DNA of 64,000 nt from Terriglobus sp. RCC_193. GTDB taxonomy: Bacteria > Acidobacteriota > Terriglobia > Terriglobales > Acidobacteriaceae. The translations under genes were made by a program, and so were the position numbers. Every line of letters begins with the position of its first letter. Position 1 is the first letter of the stretch. Where the stretch lies: NCBI RefSeq assembly GCF_041355105.1, contig NZ_JBFUPK010000002.1, positions 1,060,037 through 1,124,036 of the forward strand. The letters are read 5' to 3'. Below, piece by piece: positions 7,440 through 14,791 of the stretch. The notes beneath the pieces are model-generated. The model ran no database searches, was not told where the DNA came from, and saw nothing but the letters and a program-made list of their open reading frames with translations.

Positions 7440-9389
7440 ATGGCGCTCTTCCTTCAACTCGCAACTCTGGGTGATGCTCTTGCGGAAACCTCCAGCAAGC
7501 TGAAAAAGCGTGCGTTGATTGCGGAGTGTCTGGTGGGGGTACGGGGGCAAGGGGAGGATGGTGCCGGGAATGCTGGTCTGCTGGCGCTGTACCTCTCCGG
7601 TGAGGCGTTCCCGGAGGCGGATGTACGCAAGCTGAGTATCGGTGGCGCCATGCTGTCGCGTGTACTGCGGGATATTGTGCGACCGACGGAGGAGCAGTTT
7701 GCGGCCGCCTGGCGGCGGCATGGGGATATTGGTGCGGCGGCGGGGGACCTGTTTGCCGAGCAGGGGCATACGCCGGAGCCGAGCCTTACCTTTGGGCAGG
7801 TGGCTGAGGCGTTTGCGGCTATTCCTGCGGCGAAGACTACGGCACAGCGGCAGGCTCTGCTCACCGGACTGCTGGAGCGGTGTTCGCCGGTGGAGGCGAA
7901 GTACCTGGTGAAGCTCATCAGTGGAGACATGCGCATTGGTGTGAAGCAGGCACTGATTGAGGAGGCGATTGCCGTTGCCGCGGAGCAGTCGTTGGCGGAG
8001 GTGCGGAACGCCGTGATGCTGGAGGCGGACCTGTCACGCGCTACGGTGATGGCCTTTGACGGTACGCTGCGGCAGGCGCGGATGCGGCTCTTCCATCCTC
8101 TGGGGTTCATGCTGGCTTCGCCTGTGGAGACTCCGGAAGAAGCGGTGAAGCGTTTCGCCTCCAAGCCGGAAGCCGCGGAGGAAGCGGGCATCAGTGCGCC
8201 ACCACAGTCGCACGCAGAGCCGGAGCCGTATGTGCGTGCAGAGGATGAGTCCGCGCTGGATGATGCGGCGCAGGAACATGCGGTGTTGCAGGCAATTCAC
8301 CTGGACGCGCAGGTAGAGGACAAGTTCGACGGGATGCGAGTGCAACTGCACTTTGGCAGCAGCGACAATCCCGGGCGGGTTGCGCTGTACTCACGCAATC
8401 GTGAGGATGTGACGGCGAGTTATCCGGAGATTGTGGAGGCCTTTGCGGGTGTGGACGAAAGTGTCCTTGGCGATGGCAGTGGCGTGATTCTGGATGGCGA
8501 GTTATTGGCGTGGGATGTGCGCAGTGAACGCGCGCTGCCGTTTGCCGTGTTGTCGCCGCGTATTGGACGGAAGAAGGTGACGAATGCGGTCCGCAGCGGA
8601 ACGCCGGTTGTGTACATGGCGTTCGACGTCCTCTTCGCGCATGGTGCGTTGTTGCTGGATCTGCCGCTGAGTGAGCGTCGGCGCAGGTTGGAAGCGCTGG
8701 CAGTGCGGATGCAGACAGTGACGCTTTCGCCGCTGGAGGCCGAACTGCCTTTGCCTTCGGGCGGGTTGTTTGCGGAGGATGGGCATACTGCTCCCCAGGG
8801 GGAGCAGCGGTTGCGGGTGTCGCAGGTGGTGGAGGCGCACTCGGCGGGCGATCTGGATCGTGCCTATGTTGCGGCGCGTGATCGTGGCAACGAGGGCGTG
8901 ATGATCAAGTCGTCGGGATCGCTGTATCAGCCGGGTCGTCGTGGCCTCTCATGGATGAAACTGAAGCGGCATCTGGATACGCTGGATGTGGTGATCACCG
9001 GTGCTGAGTATGGTCATGGACGCCGCTCGCAGGTGTTGTCGGACTATACGTTTGCTGTGCGTGCCAGCGATGGATCGCTGCAGAACGTGGGTAAGGCTTA
9101 CGGCGGTCTGACCGATGCGGAGATTGTGGAACTGACCGATTGGAGCAAGGCGCACACGCTGGAGGACTATGGTCACTTCCGCACGGTTGAGCCGCTGGTC
9201 GTGCTGGAGATTGCGTTCAATAACATCATGCGCAGCGATCGTCATGCGTCTGGTTTTGCGTTGCGGTTTCCGCGTATTGTGCAGATTCGCCGGGATAAAT
9301 CGCCTTCGGATATCGACACGGTGGAACGTGTGGAGGAGATTTACCAGTCGCAGCCGGATAAGGCGGTGTTCTCGACGCCTTCGGCGTAG
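7440..9389 (+). CDS. ATP-dependent DNA ligase
   Basis: A 649-aa ligase. The N-terminal DNA-binding domain covers residues ~1-240. The adenylation motif EDKFDGMR has the AMP-accepting lysine at about residue 295. Further nucleotidyltransferase motifs follow: ALYSRNREDVT, LDGELLAWD, YMAFDVLF and EGVMIKSSG, then SWMKLKR and an OB-fold C-terminus. It seals nicks and is distinct from the essential NAD-dependent LigA; such enzymes are often repair ligases. Two similar segments, LFAEQGHTP (residue ~104) and LFAEDGHTA (residue ~443), are embedded in otherwise unrelated parts of the protein; the second interrupts the nucleotidyltransferase domain. A GAGTGAGG site precedes the ATG. No Ku or polymerase partner is adjacent. 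Confidence 0.93.
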   Translation: MALFLQLATLGDALAETSSKLKKRALIAECLVGVRGQGEDGAGNAGLLALYLSGEAFPEADVRKLSIGGAMLSRVLRDIVRPTEEQFAAAWRRHGDIGAAAGDLFAEQGHTPEPSLTFGQVAEAFAAIPAAKTTAQRQALLTGLLERCSPVEAKYLVKLISGDMRIGVKQALIEEAIAVAAEQSLAEVRNAVMLEADLSRATVMAFDGTLRQARMRLFHPLGFMLASPVETPEEAVKRFASKPEAAEEAGISAPPQSHAEPEPYVRAEDESALDDAAQEHAVLQAIHLDAQVEDKFDGMRVQLHFGSSDNPGRVALYSRNREDVTASYPEIVEAFAGVDESVLGDGSGVILDGELLAWDVRSERALPFAVLSPRIGRKKVTNAVRSGTPVVYMAFDVLFAHGALLLDLPLSERRRRLEALAVRMQTVTLSPLEAELPLPSGGLFAEDGHTAPQGEQRLRVSQVVEAHSAGDLDRAYVAARDRGNEGVMIKSSGSLYQPGRRGLSWMKLKRHLDTLDVVITGAEYGHGRRSQVLSDYTFAVRASDGSLQNVGKAYGGLTDAEIVELTDWSKAHTLEDYGHFRTVEPLVVLEIAFNNIMRSDRHASGFALRFPRIVQIRRDKSPSDIDTVERVEEIYQSQPDKAVFSTPSA

Positions 9390-9479
9390 TGCCAGCCATG
9401 ATCGTTCCTTGGGCGCGCGGGGTTTGCTTCATGCTCCTGTTTATCTTTTTGGCCGCGCGGGTTTCTTGGTTTGGGTTTC

Positions 9480-9760
9480 TTCTGGCACGGCTGAAGCCGT
9501 GCCCCTTCAAAGAAGACGCGCTTTGCGCGTTGGAGCTTCGTTTTTGCGAAGCTGGTTTGGGGTTGGTGGCTGGAAGCGTGTGGCGGTCTTGGCGGGAGGA
9601 GAGTTCGTCGGGATTCTTCGCTGCGCTCAGAATGACGGTCTTTGGTCGTTAGAGCTTCGCTGGGGATGGTCTTTCGACCGTTTGAGCTTTGCTGGACGCA
9701 CTTTGTGCGTTGGATCGCTCCTTTGGAGCGATACCCAGGTTAGCTTCGCGAACCTGGGGC
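9480..9760. repeat. Array of short hairpin repeats, no gene
   Basis: The stretch 9390-9919 holds no convincing gene. It contains a run of perfect small hairpins: GGCACGGC/GCCGTGCC (9484-9503), ACGCGC-TTT-GCGCGT (9516-9530), AGCTTCG/CGAAGCT (9534-9553), ACGCAC-TTT-GTGCGT (9696-9710), ATCGCTCC-TTT-GGAGCGAT (9714-9732) and CCCAGGTT/AACCTGGG (9734-9758), the last followed by a T run. The pair 9516-9553 and the pair 9696-9732 are two copies of the same double-hairpin unit, with base changes that keep the stems paired. A partial copy of the MITE-like right end lies at 9612-9636. Confidence 0.75.
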
Positions 9761-9804
9761 ACCCGTTTTTTTGGCTGCTGATTTGTTGGGGTTTTCTGGT
9801 GCGT

Positions 9805-9895
9805 TGTAGAGGGTTGAGAGGGAATGCAGGTCCCCTTCGCTTCGCTCGAGGGCATGCTTCAGCTTCGCTCAGGATGGCGGTCTTTCAGACCGTTT
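9805..9895. repeat. Dispersed repeat with CGGTCT/AGACCG hairpin
   Basis: Shares the block TTGTAGxGGGTTGAGAGGG and GCAGGTCCCCTTCGCTTCGC with 12187-12229, and the later part with 14686-14748. Its stem is CGGTCT (9878-9883) with AGACCG (9887-9892). It lies just beyond the 3' end of the minus-strand membrane-protein gene. Confidence 0.7.
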
Positions 9896-9919
9896 GATCG
9901 CGCGTGGCGCGATAGCCCG

Positions 9920-10249
9920 TCAGGAACGTTGCGGAGAGATGCCTCCGTGGAACTGACCGAAGTTCCGGGCTGAGAACAGGCTGAGAAGCAGCACTCCCAC
10001 GGCGAACGGCACGATGCAGCCGATGGATCGCGGATTGAAATGGCCCACACGCAGAAGCAGCAAATAGGCAACGATCAGGTTGGCGAAAGCCCACAAAACA
10101 TTCACGGTTGAGGAGGAGAGTCCTTTGCCCGGAGGGTTTGCAAATGGTGTCTGGAAGGATTCTCCCATCACGCCGCTGACAAAATGCGGTACCGCGTTGG
10201 TGAGAAACGAACCTCCGAAAAAGTAGGACACGATATGGATCCAGTTCAT
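9920..10249 (-). CDS. Small integral membrane protein
   Basis: A 109-aa protein starting at ATG 10249 after a strong AAGGAG site. It has three or four hydrophobic helices: WIHIVSYFFGGSFLTNAV, VLWAFANLIVAYLLLL and SIGCIVPFAVGVLLLSLF. An N-terminal segment resembling VPHFVSGVMGESFQTPFANPPGKG is conserved-looking. The gene sits 131 bp downstream of a marR gene on the same strand and is likely the regulator's target or co-transcribed. Function is unknown; it is not an obvious member of the DoxX or MFS families. Confidence 0.7.
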   Translation of the reverse strand: MNWIHIVSYFFGGSFLTNAVPHFVSGVMGESFQTPFANPPGKGLSSSTVNVLWAFANLIVAYLLLLRVGHFNPRSIGCIVPFAVGVLLLSLFSARNFGQFHGGISPQRS

Positions 10250-10379
10250 GGTGAAACGCTCCTTTTCTTCCAGTGAATGCAGCTTGAAGGGTTTATCTGT
10301 CCCGGCGAAGGCGTTCGGAATCCGATCAGCAGTATGCCGGGCGTCTTCAACTTGTCTATCGCGATGCGTGGCAGCAGAG

Positions 10380-10832
10380 TCAGTCCTGGGTGAGCCGCGC
10401 AAGCAGTTGTATGGCGGATGACAGCTTCTTCTGTTCCTGCAGAGAGAATTTCTGCTGAATCTCCTGCGCCAGCCAGTCCTGGCGAGCGGTACGTCCGCTG
10501 TCGATCTTCTTCCTGCAGACTTTGGTCAGCGACATGAGTGTTTTTCGCCCATCGTTCGGGTCTGCGGTTCCTGTAATAAACCCCATTTCCTGCAGCGGGG
10601 CTATTACAGCGCTCATAGACTGTGGACGCATCCTCTCAGACCTGGCGAGACTGGATACCGTTGTGGGACCGTCCTTTTCCAGCCGGAGAACGACTGCGAT
10701 CTGAGAGGGCGTGAGTTCGTGCTGCTCACTGTGTTGTCGCAGCTTTCGTTTCAGATGCCCCAAGGTGGTGCGCATCTCTGTTGCAAGCCGGGAGGCGAAT
10801 TCGTTCTCCGTGCCCGATGGCGCTTCTTTCAT
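10380..10832 (-). CDS. MarR family transcriptional regulator
   Basis: A 150-aa winged-helix repressor. The helix-turn-helix covers [27 protein letters not shown], followed by the wing [11 protein letters not shown]...[13 protein letters not shown], where the D-x-R-x3 wing motif of MarR is visible. Flanking helices at both ends give the dimer interface. It probably binds the two palindromes that overlap or precede its own start codon (10834-10868), so negative autoregulation is likely. The downstream membrane-protein gene is the best target candidate. The ligand is not deducible. Confidence 0.9.
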   Translation of the reverse strand: MKEAPSGTENEFASRLATEMRTTLGHLKRKLRQHSEQHELTPSQIAVVLRLEKDGPTTVSSLARSERMRPQSMSAVIAPLQEMGFITGTADPNDGRKTLMSLTKVCRKKIDSGRTARQDWLAQEIQQKFSLQEQKKLSSAIQLLARLTQD

Positions 10833-10833
10833 A

Positions 10834-10868
10834 GGGATACAATATCCTATGTACAGCTAAACTGTACA
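10834..10868 (-). promoter_or_regulatory. Double palindrome upstream of marR (probable MarR operator)
   Basis: TGTACAG-CTAAA-CTGTACA (10850-10868) is a perfect 7-bp inverted repeat. Next to it GGATA-CAA-TATCC (10835-10847) is a second, shorter one that almost touches the marR start codon. This is the usual place for a MarR autoregulatory site. A further CTGTATA half-site lies at about 10875. Confidence 0.6.
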
Positions 10869-10908
10869 GGTAATCTGTATATATTGACTCGGGGATACAT
10901 GCATGAAA

Positions 10909-10939
10909 AAGAGGGGCCTCTTTGCAGAAGGCCCCTCTT
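10909..10939 (-). terminator. Rho-independent terminator after lipoprotein gene
   Basis: AAGAGGGGCCT (10909-10919) and AGGCCCCTCTT (10929-10939) form a perfect 11-bp stem. On the minus strand it is followed by a T run (the complement of AAAAA at 10906-10910), 47 bp beyond the stop of the lipoprotein gene. Confidence 0.85.
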
Positions 10940-10985
10940 GAGAGAGCAGCAGATTGGTGTGTCGGGGCAGATACCCCGGTTCTTC

Positions 10986-11981
10986 TTAGTTTGTAACGGG
11001 CTGGTTGTCTGCTACCGTTGCGGTTTCCGGTTTGGAGCTGACGGTCAGGTCGTCCTGCAGGCGGAAACGGACGAGGGATTCCGCGGGGATGACGATGTCG
11101 CGGTTGCCTGTGGTGCCTGCGATGACGGTGCCGAGGCCGCCGCCGGCGAGTCCGCCTGCGAGGAGGCCGACGCCTCCGCTGGCGATGCCGCCAATGAGCA
11201 TACCCGCGCCTGCGGTGCCACCGATCCAGCCTGCGGTGCGCTTGCCCTTACCCTTTTTGCTGGCAACGAAGTCTGCCGTTTGCACGGGGTAGGCCTTGCC
11301 GTCGTGCATGATCGAGGTCAGGCGCAGTTCAAGGATGGAGCGGCCTTTGAAGTGGCCGCGACGGTGTGCGGCGTCGATTACGCCACGCACGTCGGTGCCG
11401 CGGGGGAGGATCACCTTACCGTCACGCGTGACGCTCTCCGACAGGTCGCCGGTGAAACGGTCGCCGATGCGGGCGTGCTTCACGTCGATGCGCTGGTTGA
11501 TGCGGATGGCGAGCGTGGTTCCGGCCGGGATGGTGATGTCCGCGGGGATGAACTGCGGTGCCGGGGCCGGTGTTGATGCGAGGGGGGCCACAGACGTTGT
11601 GCCAGGACCCGCAGCCGGCGGAGGCGTCGTTGCTTCTACGGTAGAACCGGGAACCAGGACGCCCGGTGCTGTGAAGCGTGCCGCATGGAGAGGTTTGGGA
11701 TGCATGCCCTGGCTCCAGTCCGGCAGGGTGGACGCGGTGCCTGCGGGTGTCGTGGTTTGCACCGTGGTGGGCATTGAACTGCCGGGAGCGGGCGGTGTGA
11801 CCATGGTCAGGGTAGTACTGCCGTTCGGGTCGGAATAGACCACTTCCTGCGGCTGGCCGGTGGCGGTGACGTCTTTCTTAGCGGCGTCGATTGCGCTTTG
11901 CTGACGTGAGCATCCGGTGGCCATGCAGGCGACCAGGGAAAGTGCAGCCACAGGCTGTACGAAGCGTTTCAGGGAAATCAT
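10986..11981 (-). CDS. Secreted lipoprotein with TrbI/VirB10-like barrel and glycine-rich segment
   Basis: ATG 11981 follows GGAGGAAC and gives a 331-aa protein with a lipobox (MATGC). A Pro/Ala/Thr-rich linker is followed by a beta-barrel domain of the kind seen in conjugation-type outer-membrane proteins: TTLAIRINQRIDVKHARIGD, then ILPRGTDVRGVI. Next is a glycine-zipper stretch (about residues 255-300; GGTAGAGMLIGGIASGG) and a closing strand IPAESLVRFRLQDDL. Such Acidobacteria proteins are common and uncharacterised; an envelope role is likely. No conjugation genes are nearby, so a T4SS role is not supported. Confidence 0.75.
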   Translation of the reverse strand: MISLKRFVQPVAALSLVACMATGCSRQQSAIDAAKKDVTATGQPQEVVYSDPNGSTTLTMVTPPAPGSSMPTTVQTTTPAGTASTLPDWSQGMHPKPLHAARFTAPGVLVPGSTVEATTPPPAAGPGTTSVAPLASTPAPAPQFIPADITIPAGTTLAIRINQRIDVKHARIGDRFTGDLSESVTRDGKVILPRGTDVRGVIDAAHRRGHFKGRSILELRLTSIMHDGKAYPVQTADFVASKKGKGKRTAGWIGGTAGAGMLIGGIASGGVGLLAGGLAGGGLGTVIAGTTGNRDIVIPAESLVRFRLQDDLTVSSKPETATVADNQPVTN

Positions 11982-12186
11982 CGGTGGTTCCTCCACGCGC
12001 GAGGAGCCATGAACTTTGGGCTCTGGTTTTCTTGCGCACTGTGTGGGATGCCATCGGGTTTTTCTTTCGATGCCTGCGGGATGCAAAATCGCTATTATTT
12101 AAGTGGTTTCAGCGAGTTGCCTGAGAAGAAAAAATCTTTCAGTTGGAAATAGGGACGGTAAGTGAGACCTTGGATTTCCAGCGGAT

Positions 12187-12420
12187 TTGTAGTGGGTTGA
12201 GAGGGATGCAGGTCCCCTTCGCTTCGCTCCGGATGACGGTCTTTGACCGTATGAGCTTCGCTAGGCAGGGGTTTCAACCGTACTTAGCTTCGCTGGCGGG
12301 CGGTCTTCGACGGTATGAACTCACTGGGGCACGGGCTTCGGTTGTTTGAGATTTGCGGAGGCACTCCGTGCGTGGATCGCACCTACTGGTGCGATGCCCA
12401 GGTTAGCTTCGCCCCCGGAT
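12187..12420. repeat. Second hairpin-repeat array, no gene
   Basis: The interval 11982-12446 holds only the lipoprotein promoter region and this repeat array. It repeats the 9805-9848 block (12187-12229), then ACGGTC-TTT-GACCGT (12236-12250), degenerate copies of the same unit, and a double hairpin GCAC-TCC-GTGC (12361-12371) plus ATCGCACC-TACT-GGTGCGAT (12376-12395). The second stem differs from its 9714-9732 copy by a paired T-to-A and A-to-T change. The final CCCAGGTT arm has lost its partner, and the alpha/beta hydrolase gene starts shortly after. Confidence 0.72.
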
Positions 12421-12446
12421 TTATCGGGCAGGATATCCTGAAGAGG

Positions 12447-13655
12447 ATGCTTGGAAAGTGGTATGCGGACTGGATGATCCGCTGGGAGACGGCGCTGACG
12501 ACACGCGATACCAATCGCGTGGTGCGGCCGCTGGAGTGGGGTTTTGACTGGCTTGCGGATTTCAGCGAGCTGGCCGCGGAGTCGCATCGGCTGGACATGG
12601 CTGGGGAGTTGACCACGCTGGATGCGCTGGACCGCATGATGCGCGTGAATGCAGAGATCGTGGCGCGCAATACGGAGTTCTACGGCTATGCGGCGCCTGC
12701 GGACTTCCGGTTGGAGCATCGGCACCCGGAGTTGTTTCCGACGAATGTGCGACCGGAGACACTGGCGCAGGAACAGCAGCTTCGCGAAGACGCTGCGAAC
12801 GGCAAGTTGGATAAGGCGGAGTTTCTGCGGTTCACGTCGCCCGTGCCTTCGAAGTATCCCGAGAATGATGCGGTGAATGCGCGTTGGTATCCCGAGCCTG
12901 CGCACAAAGACCCGAAGCGCAAGAAGCAGGCCATTGTGGTGATGCCGCAGTGGAATGCGGATGCGTTCAGCCATAACGCTCTGTGCGCCATCTTCAACAA
13001 GTTTGGGATTGCAGGGCTGCGATTGTCGAAGCCGTATCACGATATCCGCAGACCAGCAGAGCTGGAACGCAGCGACTATGCGGTGAGCAGCAACATCGGC
13101 CGCACGATTGCCGCGTGCAGGCAGGCTGTGGTGGATATTCGTGCGTGCGTGGACTGGCTGCAGGCGCAGGGTTATGAGCAGTTCGGCGTGCTGGGTACTT
13201 CGCTGGGTTCGTGCTACAGCTTCATGGCGGCGGCGTTTGATCCGCGTATCCAGGTGTGCGCGTTCAATCACGCGTCGACATGGTTTGGCGATGTGGTTTG
13301 GACAGGGCAGAGCACACGGCATATCCGTGCTGCCTTTGAACGCGAGGGGCTGACGCAGGATCAGGTGCGTGCGATCTTTACGTCGATCAGCCCGATGAGT
13401 GTGATGGATCGCTTCGCCGCGGAGAAGACGCGGCAGACGCTGGTGATCTATGCGCCGTGGGACCTGACTTTTCTTCGCGAGTTTTCGCTGGATGTTCTTA
13501 GCAACTTCAAGCAGCGTGGCGTGAACTTTGTGAGTCGCGTGTTGCCGTGCGGGCACTACACGACGGGGGAAACGCCGTACAAGTACATCGATGGCTGGTA
13601 CATGGGGTCGTTCATTCACAAGGCGTATAAGCAGATGCGGGAGCGTGCGGTGTGA
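12447..13655 (+). CDS. Alpha/beta hydrolase
   Basis: A 402-aa protein without signal peptide. The nucleophile elbow is GTSLGS (about residue 250), the acid is likely in YAPWDLTF, and the histidine is in PCGHYTTGETPY near the C-terminus. The core strand IVVMPQWNADAFSHNALC and the cap-like N-terminal helical region (EWGFDWLADF) match large uncharacterised hydrolases related to the ABHD18 group. Start choice is ATG 12447; upstream in-frame sequence comes from the repeat array and is not family-like. The next gene, a cytochrome, begins after a MITE-like insert. The substrate is unknown. Confidence 0.78.
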   Translation: MLGKWYADWMIRWETALTTRDTNRVVRPLEWGFDWLADFSELAAESHRLDMAGELTTLDALDRMMRVNAEIVARNTEFYGYAAPADFRLEHRHPELFPTNVRPETLAQEQQLREDAANGKLDKAEFLRFTSPVPSKYPENDAVNARWYPEPAHKDPKRKKQAIVVMPQWNADAFSHNALCAIFNKFGIAGLRLSKPYHDIRRPAELERSDYAVSSNIGRTIAACRQAVVDIRACVDWLQAQGYEQFGVLGTSLGSCYSFMAAAFDPRIQVCAFNHASTWFGDVVWTGQSTRHIRAAFEREGLTQDQVRAIFTSISPMSVMDRFAAEKTRQTLVIYAPWDLTFLREFSLDVLSNFKQRGVNFVSRVLPCGHYTTGETPYKYIDGWYMGSFIHKAYKQMRERAV

Positions 13656-13667
13656 GGCGTTTGTCTC

Positions 13668-13797
13668 GTCATACCGAGGGATCGCAACAGCGTTCTGTGG
13701 TGGCACATGGCTGGAAAGTTTTCGGCAGGAAGCATGAAGCTGTTGTGACCGATGAAGCATCGTCGGGATTCTTTGTCGCTTCGCGCCTCAGAATGAC
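13668..13797. mobile_element. MITE-like element, degenerate copy 1
   Basis: About 130 bp. The left end GTCATACCGAGG and the right end CTCAGAATGAC are inverted repeats of each other with mismatches. The interior shares the blocks GAAAGTTT and GAAGCATCG with the copy at 19654-19793. It has no coding capacity. It sits 12 bp after the hydrolase stop, and its right end contains the ATG used as start of the cytochrome lipoprotein gene. Confidence 0.7.
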
Positions 13798-14149
13798 GGC
13801 TGCGGGTGTATTTGTGACGGGTGTGGGGTTATTGGTATCGCTGCTTGCAGGTTGCAAGACGGTGCCGCCGCCGAAGCCGCTGGATCAACTGACGCCGCAG
13901 GAACATGCCGGTTATGTGGCGTTTCAACAGAACTGCGCGCAGTGTCATTACGATCGCGATACGGGATCGCTGCATGGGCCTTCGCTGCTGAGCGTGTACA
14001 AGAACCCATATCTGCAGAGTGGTGCGCCTGCGAATGACGAACGCATTACGTGGACGATTCAGCATGGGCGCGGCATGATGCCGCCGCTGGGTGGGCAGGT
14101 TTCGCAGGATGATATTGCGGCGATCCTGGCTTATCTGAAGACGCTGTAA
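13793..14149 (+). CDS. Cytochrome c lipoprotein, single heme
   Basis: About 118 aa. A hydrophobic N-terminus ends in a lipobox (SLLAGC), followed by a class I cytochrome c domain with CAQCH (near residue 46) and a distal Met in GRGMMPPLGGQVS. The C-terminal helix DDIAAILAYLKTL is typical. The start is uncertain: ATG 13793 lies inside the right end of the MITE-like element and has no Shine-Dalgarno, while a GTG at 13745 or longer forms would begin inside the element. Insertion of the element may have replaced the original 5' end. It is followed 15 bp later by a small membrane protein. Confidence 0.75.
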   Translation: MTAAGVFVTGVGLLVSLLAGCKTVPPPKPLDQLTPQEHAGYVAFQQNCAQCHYDRDTGSLHGPSLLSVYKNPYLQSGAPANDERITWTIQHGRGMMPPLGGQVSQDDIAAILAYLKTL

Positions 14150-14164
14150 CCTTAGAAAGAGACG

Positions 14165-14578
14165 ATGAGCGAGAAGGAAATCAAACGCATCAAGCTGCCG
14201 CCGGGTTCGGTGCGGCCTGATATCGAAGGGTCCAAAGGCCCGCGCATGTTGCCGGGTATGGCGATGATCGCGATCTTCATGCTGTTTGTTTCGATGGCGA
14301 ATGCAATCAACGTCATCGTGCATCGCGCCCAGTTCCGTACCAGCGCGCTGTACGCCATCCTTAGTGTGGCGACGATGATCCTGATTGGTGTATTTGGATT
14401 TCTGCGTTTGAAGCGCTGGGGATGGGCGTTGTTGCTGGGCGGATGCTTCTTCTATTCGCTGGGCAATGCGACGTTGTTTTATCAAACACGTCAGCCGGGG
14501 TACCTGTTGCCTGCGGCGTTTTCGATGGTGTTCTTTCTGTACCTGGTCCGTACGGAGATTCGCGACCGCGTGAAGTAG
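14165..14578 (+). CDS. Small four-helix membrane protein
   Basis: A 137-aa protein with a charged N-terminus (MSEKEIKRIKLPPGSVRPD) and four hydrophobic segments from residue ~38 onward, ending in TEIRDRVK. It starts 15 bp after the cytochrome lipoprotein and is probably co-transcribed with it. Family and function are not recognised. A terminator follows. Confidence 0.65.
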   Translation: MSEKEIKRIKLPPGSVRPDIEGSKGPRMLPGMAMIAIFMLFVSMANAINVIVHRAQFRTSALYAILSVATMILIGVFGFLRLKRWGWALLLGGCFFYSLGNATLFYQTRQPGYLLPAAFSMVFFLYLVRTEIRDRVK

Positions 14579-14601
14579 CGGCGTACTTCATGAAGAGAAA
14601 T

Positions 14602-14640
14602 AAGAACGCAGTGTTGATAACGAGCACTGCGTTCTTTGCT
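14602..14640 (+). terminator. Rho-independent terminator
   Basis: AAGAACGCAGTG (14602-14613) and CACTGCGTTCTT (14625-14636) form a perfect 12-bp stem 23 bp after the membrane-protein stop codon. It can act on either strand. Confidence 0.8.
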
Positions 14641-14685
14641 GAACCCATTTGCGGCTTCCTTAAGATTCGAGTGAGGGACAGGAAA

Positions 14686-14748
14686 GCAGGTCCTTCGACT
14701 TCACTCCGTTACGCTCAGGATGACGGCCTTCGCCGTATGAGCTTCGCT
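14686..14748. repeat. Dispersed repeat with ACGGC/GCCGT hairpin
   Basis: GCAGGTCC, GCTCAGGATGACGG and GTATGAGCTTCGCT match the unit at 12207-12265. The stem is ACGGC (14723-14727) with GCCGT (14732-14736), against ACGGTC/GACCGT at 12236, so both arms differ but still pair. Confidence 0.7.
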
Positions 14749-14791
14749 TAGACACAAGGATGACGATGTTGTGGACGTTTGCCATCGAGTT

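Noticed and set aside
9484-9760. CRISPR array
   Set aside because: Repeated hairpins were checked for equal spacing and identical repeats. The units differ in sequence and spacing, and no cas genes are near.
9734-9770. Terminator for the DNA ligase gene
   Set aside because: CCCAGGTT/AACCTGGG followed by a T run looks like one, but it is about 345 bp past the stop and belongs to the repeat array, so it was not listed as the gene's own terminator.
9169-9897. Open frames over the repeat region after the ligase
   Set aside because: They continue from the ligase coding sequence into hairpin repeats. Their residues come from the repeat units and match no protein pattern.
10719-11576. 285-codon plus-strand frame opposite the lipoprotein gene
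   Set aside because: It crosses the marR start, the terminator at 10909-10939 and the lipoprotein 3' end. The lipoprotein frame has a lipobox, Shine-Dalgarno and fold pattern; this one has none.
12321-13760. 479-codon open frame on the minus strand
   Set aside because: Antisense to the alpha/beta hydrolase and running through the MITE-like element. No domain, no start signal.
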